Assembly (NCBI GenBank): GCA_963804045.1
Contig: CAWDOR010000038.1
Coordinates: forward strand, 1 to 64,000
Length of the DNA stretch: 64,000 nt
Reading direction: 5' to 3'
Origin: Rhodoblastus sp963804045
GTDB taxonomy: Bacteria; Pseudomonadota; Alphaproteobacteria; Rhizobiales; Beijerinckiaceae
The notes beneath the pieces were generated by a model. The model worked only from the letters and a program-made list of their open reading frames with translations. It made no database searches and was not told the DNA's origin. Made by a program: the position numbers and the translations under genes. This document shows positions 26,298 to 34,526 of this stretch, piece by piece (the first letter of the stretch is position 1; each line of letters opens with the position of its first letter).

Positions 26298-27665
26298 ATG
26301 GCGCACGACATTCTCATCGTCGATGACGAAGCCGACATTCGCGAACTGGTCTCGGGGATTCTCGAGGACGAGGGGTTTGGCACGCGCACCGCGCGCAATT
26401 CCGACGAGGCCCTGGCGGCCATCGAAGCGCGCCGTCCCCATCTGATCTTTCTGGACATTTGGATGCAGGGCTCGAAGCTCGACGGGCTGCAATTGCTCGA
26501 AAGCATCAAGCGCCACCACGAGACCCTGCCGGTGGTGATGATCTCCGGCCATGGCAATATCGAGACGGCGGTCACGGCGATCCGCCAGGGCGCCTATGAT
26601 TTCATCGAAAAGCCGTTCAAGGCCGATCGGCTGGTGCTGGTGGCCGAGCGGGCGCTGGAGACTTCGCGCCTGCGTCGCGAGGTCTCCGACCTCAAGGCGC
26701 GCAGCGCCGCCGCCACCACATTGTCTGGCCATTCGCCCGCCCTCCAGCAATTGCGTCAGATGATCGAGCGGGTGGCGCCGGCCAATTCGCGCATTCTGAT
26801 CTCCGGCGCGCCGGGCGTCGGCAAGGAACTGGCGGCCCGCGCCATCCATGACGCCTCGACCCGCGCTTCCGGACCCTTTGTCGTCATCAACGCCGCCGCC
26901 ATCGCCGCTGAGACCATGGAGACCGAACTTTTCGGCGTCGAGGCCCGCGACGGCAAGCCGAGAAAAACCGGGGCGTTGGAAGAGGCCCATGGCGGCACGC
27001 TCTATATCGACGAAGTCGCGGATATGCCGCGCGAGACGCAGGCCAAAATCCTGCGCGTGCTGGTCGATCAGAATTTCACCCGCGTCGATGGCGCGACGCG
27101 GGTCCATGTCGATGTGCGCGTGATCTCTTCCACGGCGCGCGATCTGCCCCGGCTGATCGCCGAAGGCGCCTTCCGCGAGGACCTGTTCCATCGCCTGTCG
27201 GTGGTGCCGGTGCGGGTGCCCTCGCTTTCGGAACGGCGCGAGGACATTCCCGAGCTGATCGAATTTTTCATGGATCAGCTCGCCGCCAATTCCGGCCTGC
27301 CCAAGCGCCGGATCGCCAGCGACGCCATGGCGGTGCTGCAATCCCACGACTGGCCGGGCAATATCCGCCAGTTGCGCAACAATGTCGAACGGCTGATGAT
27401 CCTCACCGGCGGCGACACGGAAGCGGAAGTCACTGCGGAAATGCTGCCGCAGGAAATCGGCGCTCTGGTGCCCTCGACGCCCACCGGCGCCGGCGGCGAA
27501 AAGCTGATGAGCCTGCCGCTGCGCGAGGCGCGCGAGGTGTTCGAGCGCGAATATCTGGTGGCGCAGATCAACCGTTTTGGCGGCAATATTTCGCGCACGG
27601 CGGAATTTATTGGCATGGAGCGCTCGGCGCTGCACAGAAAACTGAAGTCGCTGGCGATCGATTAA
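26298..27665 (+). CDS. ntrX: NtrX-type response regulator (AAA+/Fis), GAFTGA motif absent
   Basis: The 455-aa regulator has a receiver (DILIVDDEADIRELVSGILE, phosphoacceptor in LIFLDIWMQGSKLDG), an AAA+ domain (Walker A-like GAPGVGKELAARAI, Walker B GGTLYIDEVADMP, arginine segment FREDLFHRLSVVPVRVPSL) and a Fis-type C-terminal HTH (GGNISRTAEFIGMERSALHR). The region that carries GAFTGA in sigma-54 activators reads VEARDGKPRKTGALEEAH. Alphaproteobacterial NtrX proteins are known to vary there, so it may not activate sigma-54 in the usual way. It forms an operon with ntrY. Confidence 0.94.
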   Translation: MAHDILIVDDEADIRELVSGILEDEGFGTRTARNSDEALAAIEARRPHLIFLDIWMQGSKLDGLQLLESIKRHHETLPVVMISGHGNIETAVTAIRQGAYDFIEKPFKADRLVLVAERALETSRLRREVSDLKARSAAATTLSGHSPALQQLRQMIERVAPANSRILISGAPGVGKELAARAIHDASTRASGPFVVINAAAIAAETMETELFGVEARDGKPRKTGALEEAHGGTLYIDEVADMPRETQAKILRVLVDQNFTRVDGATRVHVDVRVISSTARDLPRLIAEGAFREDLFHRLSVVPVRVPSLSERREDIPELIEFFMDQLAANSGLPKRRIASDAMAVLQSHDWPGNIRQLRNNVERLMILTGGDTEAEVTAEMLPQEIGALVPSTPTGAGGEKLMSLPLREAREVFEREYLVAQINRFGGNISRTAEFIGMERSALHRKLKSLAID

Positions 27666-27669
27666 AAAC

Positions 27670-28404
27670 TCAACCGCGCGGTCGCGCCGCAAAGGCGTGA
27701 TAAAATCGCACCCGCGCCCGATAAAGCGGTCGCGACACCTCGCGCCAGAGTTTTTCCGCGGTCGATTTGCTGCGCTGCTGGATGGTGGAGCCGCCCAGGT
27801 TTTTCGAGGCGTCGACGACGCCGGAAGGTGTGAAGGTCAGCAGTTCCACGCCGGTGACCCAGCTCATTTGCAGAAACGTGTCGATCGGCCGGTCGAAGCG
27901 TTCGGTGGCCGCCAGCAAGCGCCGCGCCGCGCTGGCCGAGACGAATTGCGCCAGCGCGCGCAGGGGCGGGGCGCTCGGGTGGTTCAGCGTCACGCGTTCG
28001 TTCGCGCCGGCCTCTCCGATCCGCATCGCCGGCGCCAGCGCGTAATCCCATTGGTCGCTGGTCGCGCGGGCGAAGGCGCAGGTGCGTTTGAAAATGATCG
28101 GATCGACATCGGCGTCGTCCTCGAACACCAGGCCGTAATCGAGATTTTCCTCGACAATGCGCCGCCATGCCGCGCGGTGCGAGAGAAAGGCGCCGATTTC
28201 CGCGCGATTGAGCGTCAGGTAGAAGCGTGGCGCATGAATTTGTCGGGAATAAACTGAGGCGACCTCGGCCTCGGACAACAAAGCCCCGTCCACCGCCGGG
28301 AGGATTTCCGCGGGGATGGGCAGCGACGCGCGCAGTTTCTCCGCCTGCGGTCGCCGCTGGCTGGCGCGATCCAGATGAAGGATAAAGGCTTTGGGATCCG
28401 ACAA
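27670..28404 (-). CDS. glycosyltransferase family 25 (LPS-type)
   Basis: This 244-aa protein starts KAFILHLDRASQRRPQAEKL and has the GT25 blocks NRAEIGAFLSHRAAWRRIVE, YGLVFEDDADV and VSASAARRLL. The EDDAD segment is the metal/nucleotide-sugar site. Family members add galactose or similar sugars to lipooligosaccharide. The start is TTG at 28404 (no better upstream start seen). It converges with ntrX four bases apart and diverges from a second GT25 gene, part of a glycosyltransferase cluster. Confidence 0.85.
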   Translation of the reverse strand: MSDPKAFILHLDRASQRRPQAEKLRASLPIPAEILPAVDGALLSEAEVASVYSRQIHAPRFYLTLNRAEIGAFLSHRAAWRRIVEENLDYGLVFEDDADVDPIIFKRTCAFARATSDQWDYALAPAMRIGEAGANERVTLNHPSAPPLRALAQFVSASAARRLLAATERFDRPIDTFLQMSWVTGVELLTFTPSGVVDASKNLGGSTIQQRSKSTAEKLWREVSRPLYRARVRFYHAFAARPRG

Positions 28405-28603
28405 TTTCCGCCCGGGGATGGAGGAAATTTCTTTCTAATGCGCCGCGTCGTCCCTGTCATCCTGCGACGGTGGGCGAAAGTCGGTCTTTTGTGGATTTTA
28501 TCAAATCGATGGGATTGTGCTATAAATCGACTCTGGTTGGGATCGGCCGGAACCGGCATCCTTGCCGGTGAAGCGCGTGCTGAGCGGCAAGCGCAAGCTG
28601 AGC

Positions 28604-29512
28604 ATGGCCCCTTTCGACGCGAATGGGGTCGATTATGTGTCCTGGCGGTTCGGCGCTCGCGCGATTTTCCGCGCGAGTTCAAGTGAATTCCGTCGGGAGT
28701 TGGATTTGGAGTCCGATTTGGCTTGGCCGATTTATGTCATTTCGCTGAAGGACGCCGGCGCCCGGCGCGCCGCTTGTGTCAAGGCGCTGGGCGACCTCGG
28801 TCTCGATTTCGATTTTTTCGACGCCATTGACGGTCGCGCGCTCGGAGAGGCGCAACTGGCCGCAGCCTATGACGCCGAGCGCAACGCCCGGCAATACAAA
28901 CGCCCGCTGTCGCGCCCGGAAATCGGCTGCTATCTCAGCCACCATGCGTTGTGGCGGCGGATCGTCGAGGAAAATCTCGAAGGCGCGGTGATCCTCGAGG
29001 ACGATTTCGCCGCCGACGCGGCCCTGGCCAAGGCGCTGGAAGGAATCCGCCGCGCCCGTTTGTCTGGCGCTCTGGTCAAGCTTTTCGCGCGAAAACTGGC
29101 CGGCGGAAGGGTCGTCGCCACACTGGAGCCGGACCTGCGGCTGACCGCGCCCAATCGCGTGCCCGGTCTGACGCTCGGCTACGCGCTCGACCGCAAGGCG
29201 GCGGAGTTGCTGCTGGTCAACGCCCTGCCGTTCAGCCGACCATTGGACATGGACATGAAACATTGGTGGGAATTCGGCCTGCCGATGCTGGTGGTCGATC
29301 CGCCGCCGTTGCGCGTCGGCCCGTTGGGCGAACAGAGCGGCATCGCCGAGGCGCGCGATTGTGTCGCGGCCGAGGCCAATGCCAGGCCTTTCGACCGGTT
29401 CATGGCCAATCTGCGCTATCAGTTCGACTATAATGTCCATCTGTTCCAGGCCCGGGCGAATAATCGTCGGGCGGCGGCGCGGCTGAGCGGGCAGTCGGCG
29501 GGCCGCAAGTAA
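28604..29512 (+). CDS. glycosyltransferase family 25 (LPS-type)
   Basis: This GT25 protein has WPIYVISLKDAGARRAACVK, RPEIGCYLSHHALWRRIVEE and GAVILEDDFAADAAL, then the hydrophobic block VPGLTLGYALDRKAAELLL. The open frame extends upstream to 28562 (TTG); ATG 28604 is given, but a TTG near 28703 just before the domain is also possible since the first about 45 residues have no GT25 similarity. It is coupled to the DUF707 gene (TAATG overlap) and then to a GT2 gene, so all three probably act on the same surface glycan. Confidence 0.82.
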   Translation: MAPFDANGVDYVSWRFGARAIFRASSSEFRRELDLESDLAWPIYVISLKDAGARRAACVKALGDLGLDFDFFDAIDGRALGEAQLAAAYDAERNARQYKRPLSRPEIGCYLSHHALWRRIVEENLEGAVILEDDFAADAALAKALEGIRRARLSGALVKLFARKLAGGRVVATLEPDLRLTAPNRVPGLTLGYALDRKAAELLLVNALPFSRPLDMDMKHWWEFGLPMLVVDPPPLRVGPLGEQSGIAEARDCVAAEANARPFDRFMANLRYQFDYNVHLFQARANNRRAAARLSGQSAGRK

Positions 29513-30417
29513 TGCCGGCGCCGCCAAAGCGGAAAAACCTCGTCGTGGTGCGCGCGGGGAAGAATTCGCTGCATCCGCGCTGGCTGGAGGGCGCCGGCGA
29601 CCGCAGTTGGGACCTGGTGGTTAGTCTGTTCGATCCTCAGGCCGTTTTCGATCACGGCGACGATGTGCGCGTCACCCTTTGCTCCGGCGGCAAATGGGAT
29701 GGGCTGTTCACGACGCTGAACGCGCCCGGGGCGCTTTCCGGTTATGACTATGTGCTGCTGCCCGACGACGATCTCGACATGAAAGCGGCGGATATCGAGG
29801 CGATTTTCGCCGCAATGCGCCGCTACGACCTCGACGTCGCCCAGCCAGCGCTGACCTGGGACAGCTATTTTTCCCATTTTTCCGTGCTCGCCTGTCCCGG
29901 TTTCACCCTTCGCTACGTGAATTTCGTCGAGATCATGGCCCCCTGCCTGCGCCGCGAGGTGCTGGAAAAAATCCTGCCCGACTTCGCCCATACGATGAGC
30001 GGTTTCGGCCTGGATTATGTCTGGTGCCGGCTGTCCGACAATCCGCTGGGCCGCGCCGCCATTCTCGATTCCGTTGCGATTCGCCACACCAGGCCGATCG
30101 GTCGGGTCTTGCGCGGCCATATGGCCAAGCGCGGCGTGGTCGCCGAGGATGAGGAAGCGGTTTTGCGCGCCCGGTTTGGCGTCAGCGGCCGTCATCGGCC
30201 CCTGTTTTATGCGGCCATCGATGACCAGGGCCGGCGCATCGAAGGACGGGGCGCGCTGGCGCTGCGCATGGCCTGGGCCTATGCGCGCATCTATCGCAAG
30301 CTCGGCATGCAGGAGCCGCCTTTCGGCAATATTGTCAAAATGGTGCGGCGGCAATTGACCCGTCGCCCGCAATTGACGCCGCTGCGCCGGCAAAGCGTGG
30401 CCGGAGGCGAGGAATGA
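29512..30417 (+). CDS. DUF707-family protein, putative glycosyltransferase
   Basis: The 301-aa protein begins RKNLVVVRAGKNSLHPRWLE, the hallmark of DUF707, and contains YDYVLLPDDDLDM, an aspartate-rich segment like those of GT-A glycosyltransferases, and FTLRYVNFVEIMAPCL. DUF707 members occur in polysaccharide clusters. Its start overlaps the preceding GT25 stop and its stop overlaps the GT2 start (ATGA), which supports one operon for a surface polysaccharide. The biochemical activity is not established. Confidence 0.82.
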   Translation: MPAPPKRKNLVVVRAGKNSLHPRWLEGAGDRSWDLVVSLFDPQAVFDHGDDVRVTLCSGGKWDGLFTTLNAPGALSGYDYVLLPDDDLDMKAADIEAIFAAMRRYDLDVAQPALTWDSYFSHFSVLACPGFTLRYVNFVEIMAPCLRREVLEKILPDFAHTMSGFGLDYVWCRLSDNPLGRAAILDSVAIRHTRPIGRVLRGHMAKRGVVAEDEEAVLRARFGVSGRHRPLFYAAIDDQGRRIEGRGALALRMAWAYARIYRKLGMQEPPFGNIVKMVRRQLTRRPQLTPLRRQSVAGGEE

Positions 30418-31226
30418 GCCCGAAACTGCCGCTGAGCGCGACCGTCATCTGCAAGAATGAGCAAGCCTGCATCGGCGCCTGTCTGGCGAGTCTCGCCGAT
30501 TGCGCCGATATCGTCGTGGTCGATTCCGGCTCGACCGACCGGACCCTGGCCATTGTCGCCGATTTTCAGGAGCGCGGCTTGCCGATCCGGCTGTTTCAGC
30601 GCGACTGGCCGGGCTACGCCAAACAGAAGCAATTCGCCCTGGAGCAGGCGCAGCAGGACTGGATCGTCAGCATAGACGCCGACGAATGGCTCGACGCCGA
30701 ACTGCGCGCGCAAATTCCCGCGCTGTTGCAGGCGCCCGAGGAGGTCGGAGGCTGGCGGCTGCCGCGCGTGCTGACGCTTTACGGTGAAACGGAGCCGCCG
30801 CCTCGCGCCGTAAAGCCGGACCTGATCCTGCGGCTGGCGCGCCGGGGTCGCGCGCATTTCGACGAAGCCCAGCTCGTCCATGAAGGTCTGGTGGTCGATG
30901 GGAAAATCGCCGACGCGCCGCGCGGTCTGCTGCGCCACGAGCGCGGCTTGCGGCTCGACGCGCAATTGCCCAAGGAAATCCTTTACGCCCGCCTGAAGGC
31001 CGAACAGCGCCTCGCCGAGGGCAAGAAGCCGAGCGTGATCAAATTGGTGTTCAACCCGCCGCTCTACTTTTTCCGCATTTTCATCACCCGCCGGGTGTTT
31101 CTCTGCGGCGCGCCGGGTTTCATCCACGCCATGACCGGGGCGATCTATTCCTTCCTCGGCGAAGCCCTGCATTTCCAGATGGCGCGGGAGCAAAGGAACA
31201 AGGGCGAGGGGCGTAGCGCGGGCTGA
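30414..31226 (+). CDS. glycosyltransferase family 2 (LPS core, WaaE/KdtX-like)
   Basis: This 270-aa protein starts SATVICKNEQACIGACLASL and has the GT2 nucleotide-binding and metal blocks DIVVVDSGSTDRTL and WIVSIDADEWLD. The C-terminal half (RLARRGRAHFDEAQLVHEGL, FFRIFITRRVFLCGAPGFIH) resembles the WaaE/KdtX-like glucosyltransferases that decorate the lipopolysaccharide core. It is the last gene of the three-gene operon, and its end overlaps the 3-prime end of the convergent pseudouridine synthase reading frame by about 100 bases. Confidence 0.87.
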   Translation: MSPKLPLSATVICKNEQACIGACLASLADCADIVVVDSGSTDRTLAIVADFQERGLPIRLFQRDWPGYAKQKQFALEQAQQDWIVSIDADEWLDAELRAQIPALLQAPEEVGGWRLPRVLTLYGETEPPPRAVKPDLILRLARRGRAHFDEAQLVHEGLVVDGKIADAPRGLLRHERGLRLDAQLPKEILYARLKAEQRLAEGKKPSVIKLVFNPPLYFFRIFITRRVFLCGAPGFIHAMTGAIYSFLGEALHFQMAREQRNKGEGRSAG

Positions 31227-32004
31227 TGGCGCCTGCCCCAGATGGCGACGTAGTTACGTAACTACGATAATAGTCACGTAACCACAAAAATTCGCTCAAT
31301 CCCCGCGGCGTCGAGCACGACAAATTCCCCCGGCGCCAGATCGGGGGCAAAACCAGCCCGCCAATGCTGTGGCGATGCAGCGCCTCGACGTGATTGCCGA
31401 CAGCGGCGAACATGCGGCGGACCTGGTGATAGCGGCCTTCGACAATGGTCACCATCGCCTCGCGCGGGCCCAGAACTTCGAGCCGCGCCGGCAACAGCGG
31501 TCTGTCCTCGCCCTCGAGAAAAAGCTTTCCCGCCGCGAAAATCCCGGTCTCGTCGCCGCGCAGATCGCGGGCCAGCGTCGCACGATAACACTTCGGGATT
31601 TCCCGGCGCGGCGAGATGATTTTATGCAGCAGCTTGCCGTCGTCGGTGAGCAGCAGCAGGCCGGAGGTCTCCTTGTCGAGCCGCCCGACCGTGGAGATCG
31701 CGGGATCGCGCCGCCGCCAGCGTTCGGGCAGCAGTTTATGGACCAGCGGCCCGGCCTCCTTGTGCGAACAGGTGACGCCCAGCGGCTTGTGCATCATCAG
31801 GGCGAAACCGGGCAGGGGATCGAGGACTTCGCCGTCCACTTCGAGCCGCGCCGCGTCTTCCAGCGCGATTTTCGCCTCTGCGTCGCGCAAGGCCGCATCG
31901 TCGAGCCGCAAAAAACCGCGTCGGGCAAAAATCGCGATTTCGCGCCGCGAGCCATAGCCGAGATTGGCCAGCAACCTGTCGAGGCGGACCGGCTTGCCGC
32001 TCAC
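31120..32004 (-). CDS. rsuA: RsuA-family rRNA pseudouridine synthase, C-terminus frameshifted
   Basis: The protein has an N-terminal S4 RNA-binding domain (VRLDRLLANLGYGSRREIAI) and the RsuA catalytic domain with ISTVGRLDKETSGLLLLTDD (catalytic Asp) and EGRYHQVRRMFAAVGNHV. RsuA converts a uridine of 16S rRNA to pseudouridine. After HSIGGLVL the frame reads unrelated residues up to 31120, whereas the neighbouring frame reads PDLAPGEFVVLDAAGIERIF and stops at 31274. One missing base near 31345-31352, beside a C-run, explains this; the true gene is probably 31274-32004. The start GTG at 32004 overlaps the rsmC stop (GTGA). Confidence 0.83.
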   Translation of the reverse strand: MSGKPVRLDRLLANLGYGSRREIAIFARRGFLRLDDAALRDAEAKIALEDAARLEVDGEVLDPLPGFALMMHKPLGVTCSHKEAGPLVHKLLPERWRRRDPAISTVGRLDKETSGLLLLTDDGKLLHKIISPRREIPKCYRATLARDLRGDETGIFAAGKLFLEGEDRPLLPARLEVLGPREAMVTIVEGRYHQVRRMFAAVGNHVEALHRHSIGGLVLPPIWRRGNLSCSTPRGLSEFLWLRDYYRSYVTTSPSGAGAISPRYAPRPCSFAPAPSGNAGLRRGRNRSPRSWRG

Positions 32005-32906
32005 TTCACCGCCTCGATCACCTTGAAACCCGAGGCCTCCGCAATCGGGATCACCGAGCGGAATTTTTCCTCCAGCGCCGCCTCATAGGGCAGGTGGCGA
32101 TTGGCCACCAGCCAGCAGGCGCCGCCCGAGCGCAGCATCAGCGCGGCGCGCTCGATGAAGGCGATTCCCAGCCCCTTGTTTTCGCGTCCGCCATCGTGAA
32201 ACGGCGGATTCATCACGACAAAATCCAGCGGCTCGGTTTTTGGCGGCACTCGCACGTCGGCCCACAGGATTTGCGCGCGATCATCCGCGACATTGCGGGC
32301 GCACAGCTCCGTGGCGCGGCGGTCGATATCGACCATGACAAGTGATTTCACCCGCGCCGAGCCCAAAATCCGATGCGCGAGCACGCCCAGGCCGCAGCCG
32401 AGATCGGCGCCGCGCCCGGAAAACTCGGGCAGATGGCTGGCGAGCAGGGCGGTTCCCGGATCGATTCGGTCCCAGGAAAACACGCCGGGCTGGGTCCACA
32501 GGCCCAGCGCCTCGGAAAAGCGCGGCGCGCCCGCGCGAATCGCCGTCTCGATGGCCTCGGCGTTTCCGCCGGCTTGCGCCGCGCAGATGCGATGATGGCG
32601 CTTGGCGGTTTCGACACAGGCGCAGCCGAGTTCGGCGAGATCGCCCGCGAGACGGCCGCCGCCCTTGTCCTTGGGCGCCAGCGCCAGCAGCGGCGCGCCG
32701 GGTTTGAGCGCGCGCAAGGCGAGCGCGAGGACCGCGCGGCGCTCGATGGCGCCGGGCGGCGCCAGCAAGGCGAGATTGTCCAGCGCGCCCTCGGCAAAAT
32801 CCTCCAACCGCTCGCCGCCAGGGCAGAGCGGCGAGAATTGCCGTGGAGAGGGCGAGATGTCCGCGAGTTCCGGCGGCGGCGCGCCGAAAACCATGTCGAA
32901 AGTCAT
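32001..32906 (-). CDS. rsmC: RsmC/RlmG-type rRNA guanine-N2 methyltransferase
   Basis: The 301-aa protein has an N-terminal degenerate methyltransferase half and a C-terminal AdoMet domain with ADLGCGLGVLAHRI (AdoMet-binding glycine motif) and VVMNPPFHDGG (NPPF catalytic motif). Such enzymes methylate a guanine of ribosomal RNA. The ATG at 32906 (MTFDMVFGAPPP) is chosen; 32930 is an alternative. It is coupled with rsuA, an rRNA-modification pair. Confidence 0.85.
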   Translation of the reverse strand: MTFDMVFGAPPPELADISPSPRQFSPLCPGGERLEDFAEGALDNLALLAPPGAIERRAVLALALRALKPGAPLLALAPKDKGGGRLAGDLAELGCACVETAKRHHRICAAQAGGNAEAIETAIRAGAPRFSEALGLWTQPGVFSWDRIDPGTALLASHLPEFSGRGADLGCGLGVLAHRILGSARVKSLVMVDIDRRATELCARNVADDRAQILWADVRVPPKTEPLDFVVMNPPFHDGGRENKGLGIAFIERAALMLRSGGACWLVANRHLPYEAALEEKFRSVIPIAEASGFKVIEAVK

Positions 32907-32989
32907 GAATTCCCCTAAATTGCCGCCCAAGGTTTAGCAAATAATGCGCCAGCGGCCAGGGCTTTTCTGCGATTGTTTCGGGCGGAAAG

Positions 32990-33065
32990 TGGCTCCCTGA
33001 GCAGGGCTCGAACCTGCGACAAAGCGATTAACAGTCGCTTGCTCTACCAACTGAGCTATCAGGGA
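32990..33065 (-). tRNA. tRNA-Asn(GTT)
   Basis: The minus strand folds as a complete cloverleaf: acceptor TCCCTGA/TCAGGGA, D-arm GCTCAGTTGGTAGAGC, anticodon loop CTGTTAA (GTT), T-arm GCAGG-TTCGAGC-CCTGC, discriminator G and encoded CCA. All invariant positions (T33, TTCRA) are present. Confidence 0.95.
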
Positions 33066-33231
33066 TCGCGTTGGCGATGACGGGCGTATAGCAGCGGAAA
33101 TTCGGATTGAAAACCCCCAAAACGAACTTTTCACGACAGAGCCAATAAGTTCCGCCGAAACCCTTGCGGCGCGCCGCTGCTTGCTGTTATAGGCGTTGCG
33201 TCGGAGCGGCTGGCTAAGCCGCCGGCGAAGA

Positions 33232-33305
33232 GGCCTCGTGGCGGAGTGGCTACGCAGAGGACTGCAAATCCTTGCACCCCGGTTCGATTCCGGGCGAGGC
33301 CTCCA
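33232..33305 (+). tRNA. tRNA-Cys(GCA), integration target
   Basis: A complete 74-base cloverleaf: acceptor GGCCTCG/CGAGGCC, D-arm GCG-GAGTGGCTA-CGC, anticodon loop CTGCAAA (GCA), T-arm CCCGG-TTCGATT-CCGGG, discriminator T and encoded CCA. Its 3-prime 46 bases are the left attachment repeat of the integrated element, so the tRNA is kept intact by element-borne sequence. Confidence 0.97.
33260..33305 (+). repeat. attL, 46-bp direct repeat in tRNA-Cys
   Basis: From the anticodon loop to CCA this 46-bp sequence is identical to 47840-47885. Identity ends exactly at both sides. It fits tyrosine-integrase crossover within the anticodon-loop-to-3-prime region of a tRNA gene. Confidence 0.95.
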
Positions 33306-33430
33306 TAAATTCAACGACTTAGACAGCACAAAAAAAAGACGGAAAATATCCGTCAGCGAAACGTCAGAAAAAAGGGCGACGCGCGGTCGCCCTCGGAATT
33401 GTCGTGTTTCGGGCGTGGTGGGCGACAATG

Positions 33431-33952
33431 TCATGCCTCTGACGAAAGCCTTGCGATTTCCGCCGCCGGGATGCGCCGAGACGCTCCGATTTTGACGGTC
33501 GATATCGTTTTGTTGGCGATCAGTTCGTAGATTTTGGTCTTTCCGATCCCGAGGGCTTCGGCGGCTTCGGCGACGCGGAGGAGAACCGGCCGGGTCTCGG
33601 GGCGCGCATCCGGCTTCGGCGCCTTCTCCTGGGCGCCCATGGCCGCCAGCGCCTCAATGATTTGCGAGGCAAGGCGAACATCCTGCGGGGCGTCCTCGCT
33701 TGGCTCAAAGGCCACGCAATCGGGATAGAAGGCCTTGAGCGCACGGGCCTTCAGAATGACGTCGGCCAGTCCGGCGGCCGGCGCGCGCTCAATCGCATCG
33801 ATGATAGAGTCTCGCTGATCAAGCAGTTTCTCGAATTTGGCGTCGAAGGAGTCGTCGCGTTTTCCGGCTGTCGCTTTGAACACCGCGACTTCGGCCGCGA
33901 TTTGGTCAAAGCGCCGAGAAAGGTTCGAGGAGTTTTTGAACATTGCTGTCAT
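33431..33952 (-). CDS. excisionase-like HTH protein
   Basis: The 173-aa protein has a helical N-terminal part (FDQIAAEVAVFKATAGKRDD) and a C-terminal HTH_17/excisionase-type domain (about residues 123-170: VAEAAEALGIGKTKIYELIA, then ISTVKIGASRRIPAAEI). Such domains bind DNA with a winged helix. It is the gene nearest attL and reads toward the tRNA, so a role in excision or in control of the divergent cargo promoter is plausible. Its start lies 66 bases from the first of two GGGAAATTTCCC palindromes. Confidence 0.75.
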   Translation of the reverse strand: MTAMFKNSSNLSRRFDQIAAEVAVFKATAGKRDDSFDAKFEKLLDQRDSIIDAIERAPAAGLADVILKARALKAFYPDCVAFEPSEDAPQDVRLASQIIEALAAMGAQEKAPKPDARPETRPVLLRVAEAAEALGIGKTKIYELIANKTISTVKIGASRRIPAAEIARLSSEA

Positions 33953-34017
33953 TGGGAGGCCTCGAATTCAAGGGGTTGCGGCGAAAGCTGGCGTCAAAAT
34001 CTGATCGGGAAGCAACC

Positions 34018-34073
34018 GGGAAATTTCCCGCGCTGTTTTTGGGGGAAAGCGGGCAGTGACGGGGAAATTTCCC
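34018..34073. promoter_or_regulatory. paired 12-bp palindromes GGGAAATTTCCC, putative operators
   Basis: Perfect GGGAAATTTCCC palindromes lie at 34018-34029 and 34062-34073, 44 bp apart, both continuing into CGC/CGC-T on the right. They sit in the 214-bp region between the divergent genes at 33952 (minus) and 34167 (plus). Four helical turns of spacing puts them on the same DNA face, as expected for cooperative repressor binding. The binding protein is unknown. Confidence 0.6.
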
Positions 34074-34166
34074 GCTGCATTTCCCGACGAATCGCGCAAA
34101 ATCGAAATCGGTTATCCGGTGGGCTGAATGCTTCGGGCACCTCGAGCGCGAAAGGCAGGGTTTTGA

Positions 34167-34478
34167 ATGGACGCGCCGACGACGATTGAACGCAAAGTAT
34201 TGAGGTGTTTGGCGATTTTGGATTGGGAAGACATAGGAAGCGTCTGTCCCGGCCAATTCGGCGCAAAAACGCGAGCCGCGATGTTTGAAAAAAATTGGAT
34301 CGAACTCGCAGCCGAGTTTCCTGCTGAACGAAAGCGCATTCGAATAACGCAAGCTGGAAGAGATGCGTTAGCGATGCCAGAGCCTCCCCAAGTTCCGAAA
34401 CGGGTGAGGTTGAAAATGGCCAAGCCGATGCTTCGGGAAGCGCCGCCCGCCATTAAGCGCAATCCGCGCAAGAAATGA
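34167..34478 (+). CDS. small winged-helix-like hypothetical protein
   Basis: The 103-aa frame (TTIERKVLRCLAILDWEDIG, then RKRIRITQAGRDALAMPEPP) looks like a winged-helix regulator: helix-rich first half, a basic wing ending ITQAGRDAL, and a Lys/Arg-Pro tail. No family is named with confidence. It diverges from the excisionase-like gene around two palindromes and is followed 48 bases later by the HNH gene, so it may regulate that gene. Confidence 0.55.
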   Translation: MDAPTTIERKVLRCLAILDWEDIGSVCPGQFGAKTRAAMFEKNWIELAAEFPAERKRIRITQAGRDALAMPEPPQVPKRVRLKMAKPMLREAPPAIKRNPRKK

Positions 34479-34526
34479 TTTTTCAAGGTACCGTTTTGCC
34501 AGCATTTTTGCCGTGGGGCTCTCTCA

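Noticed and set aside
24023..26575. 850-aa minus-strand frame opposite ntrY
   Set aside because: Shadow of ntrY; no recognisable domain.
26043..27692. 549-aa minus-strand frame opposite ntrX
   Set aside because: Antisense to ntrX and of typical shadow composition.
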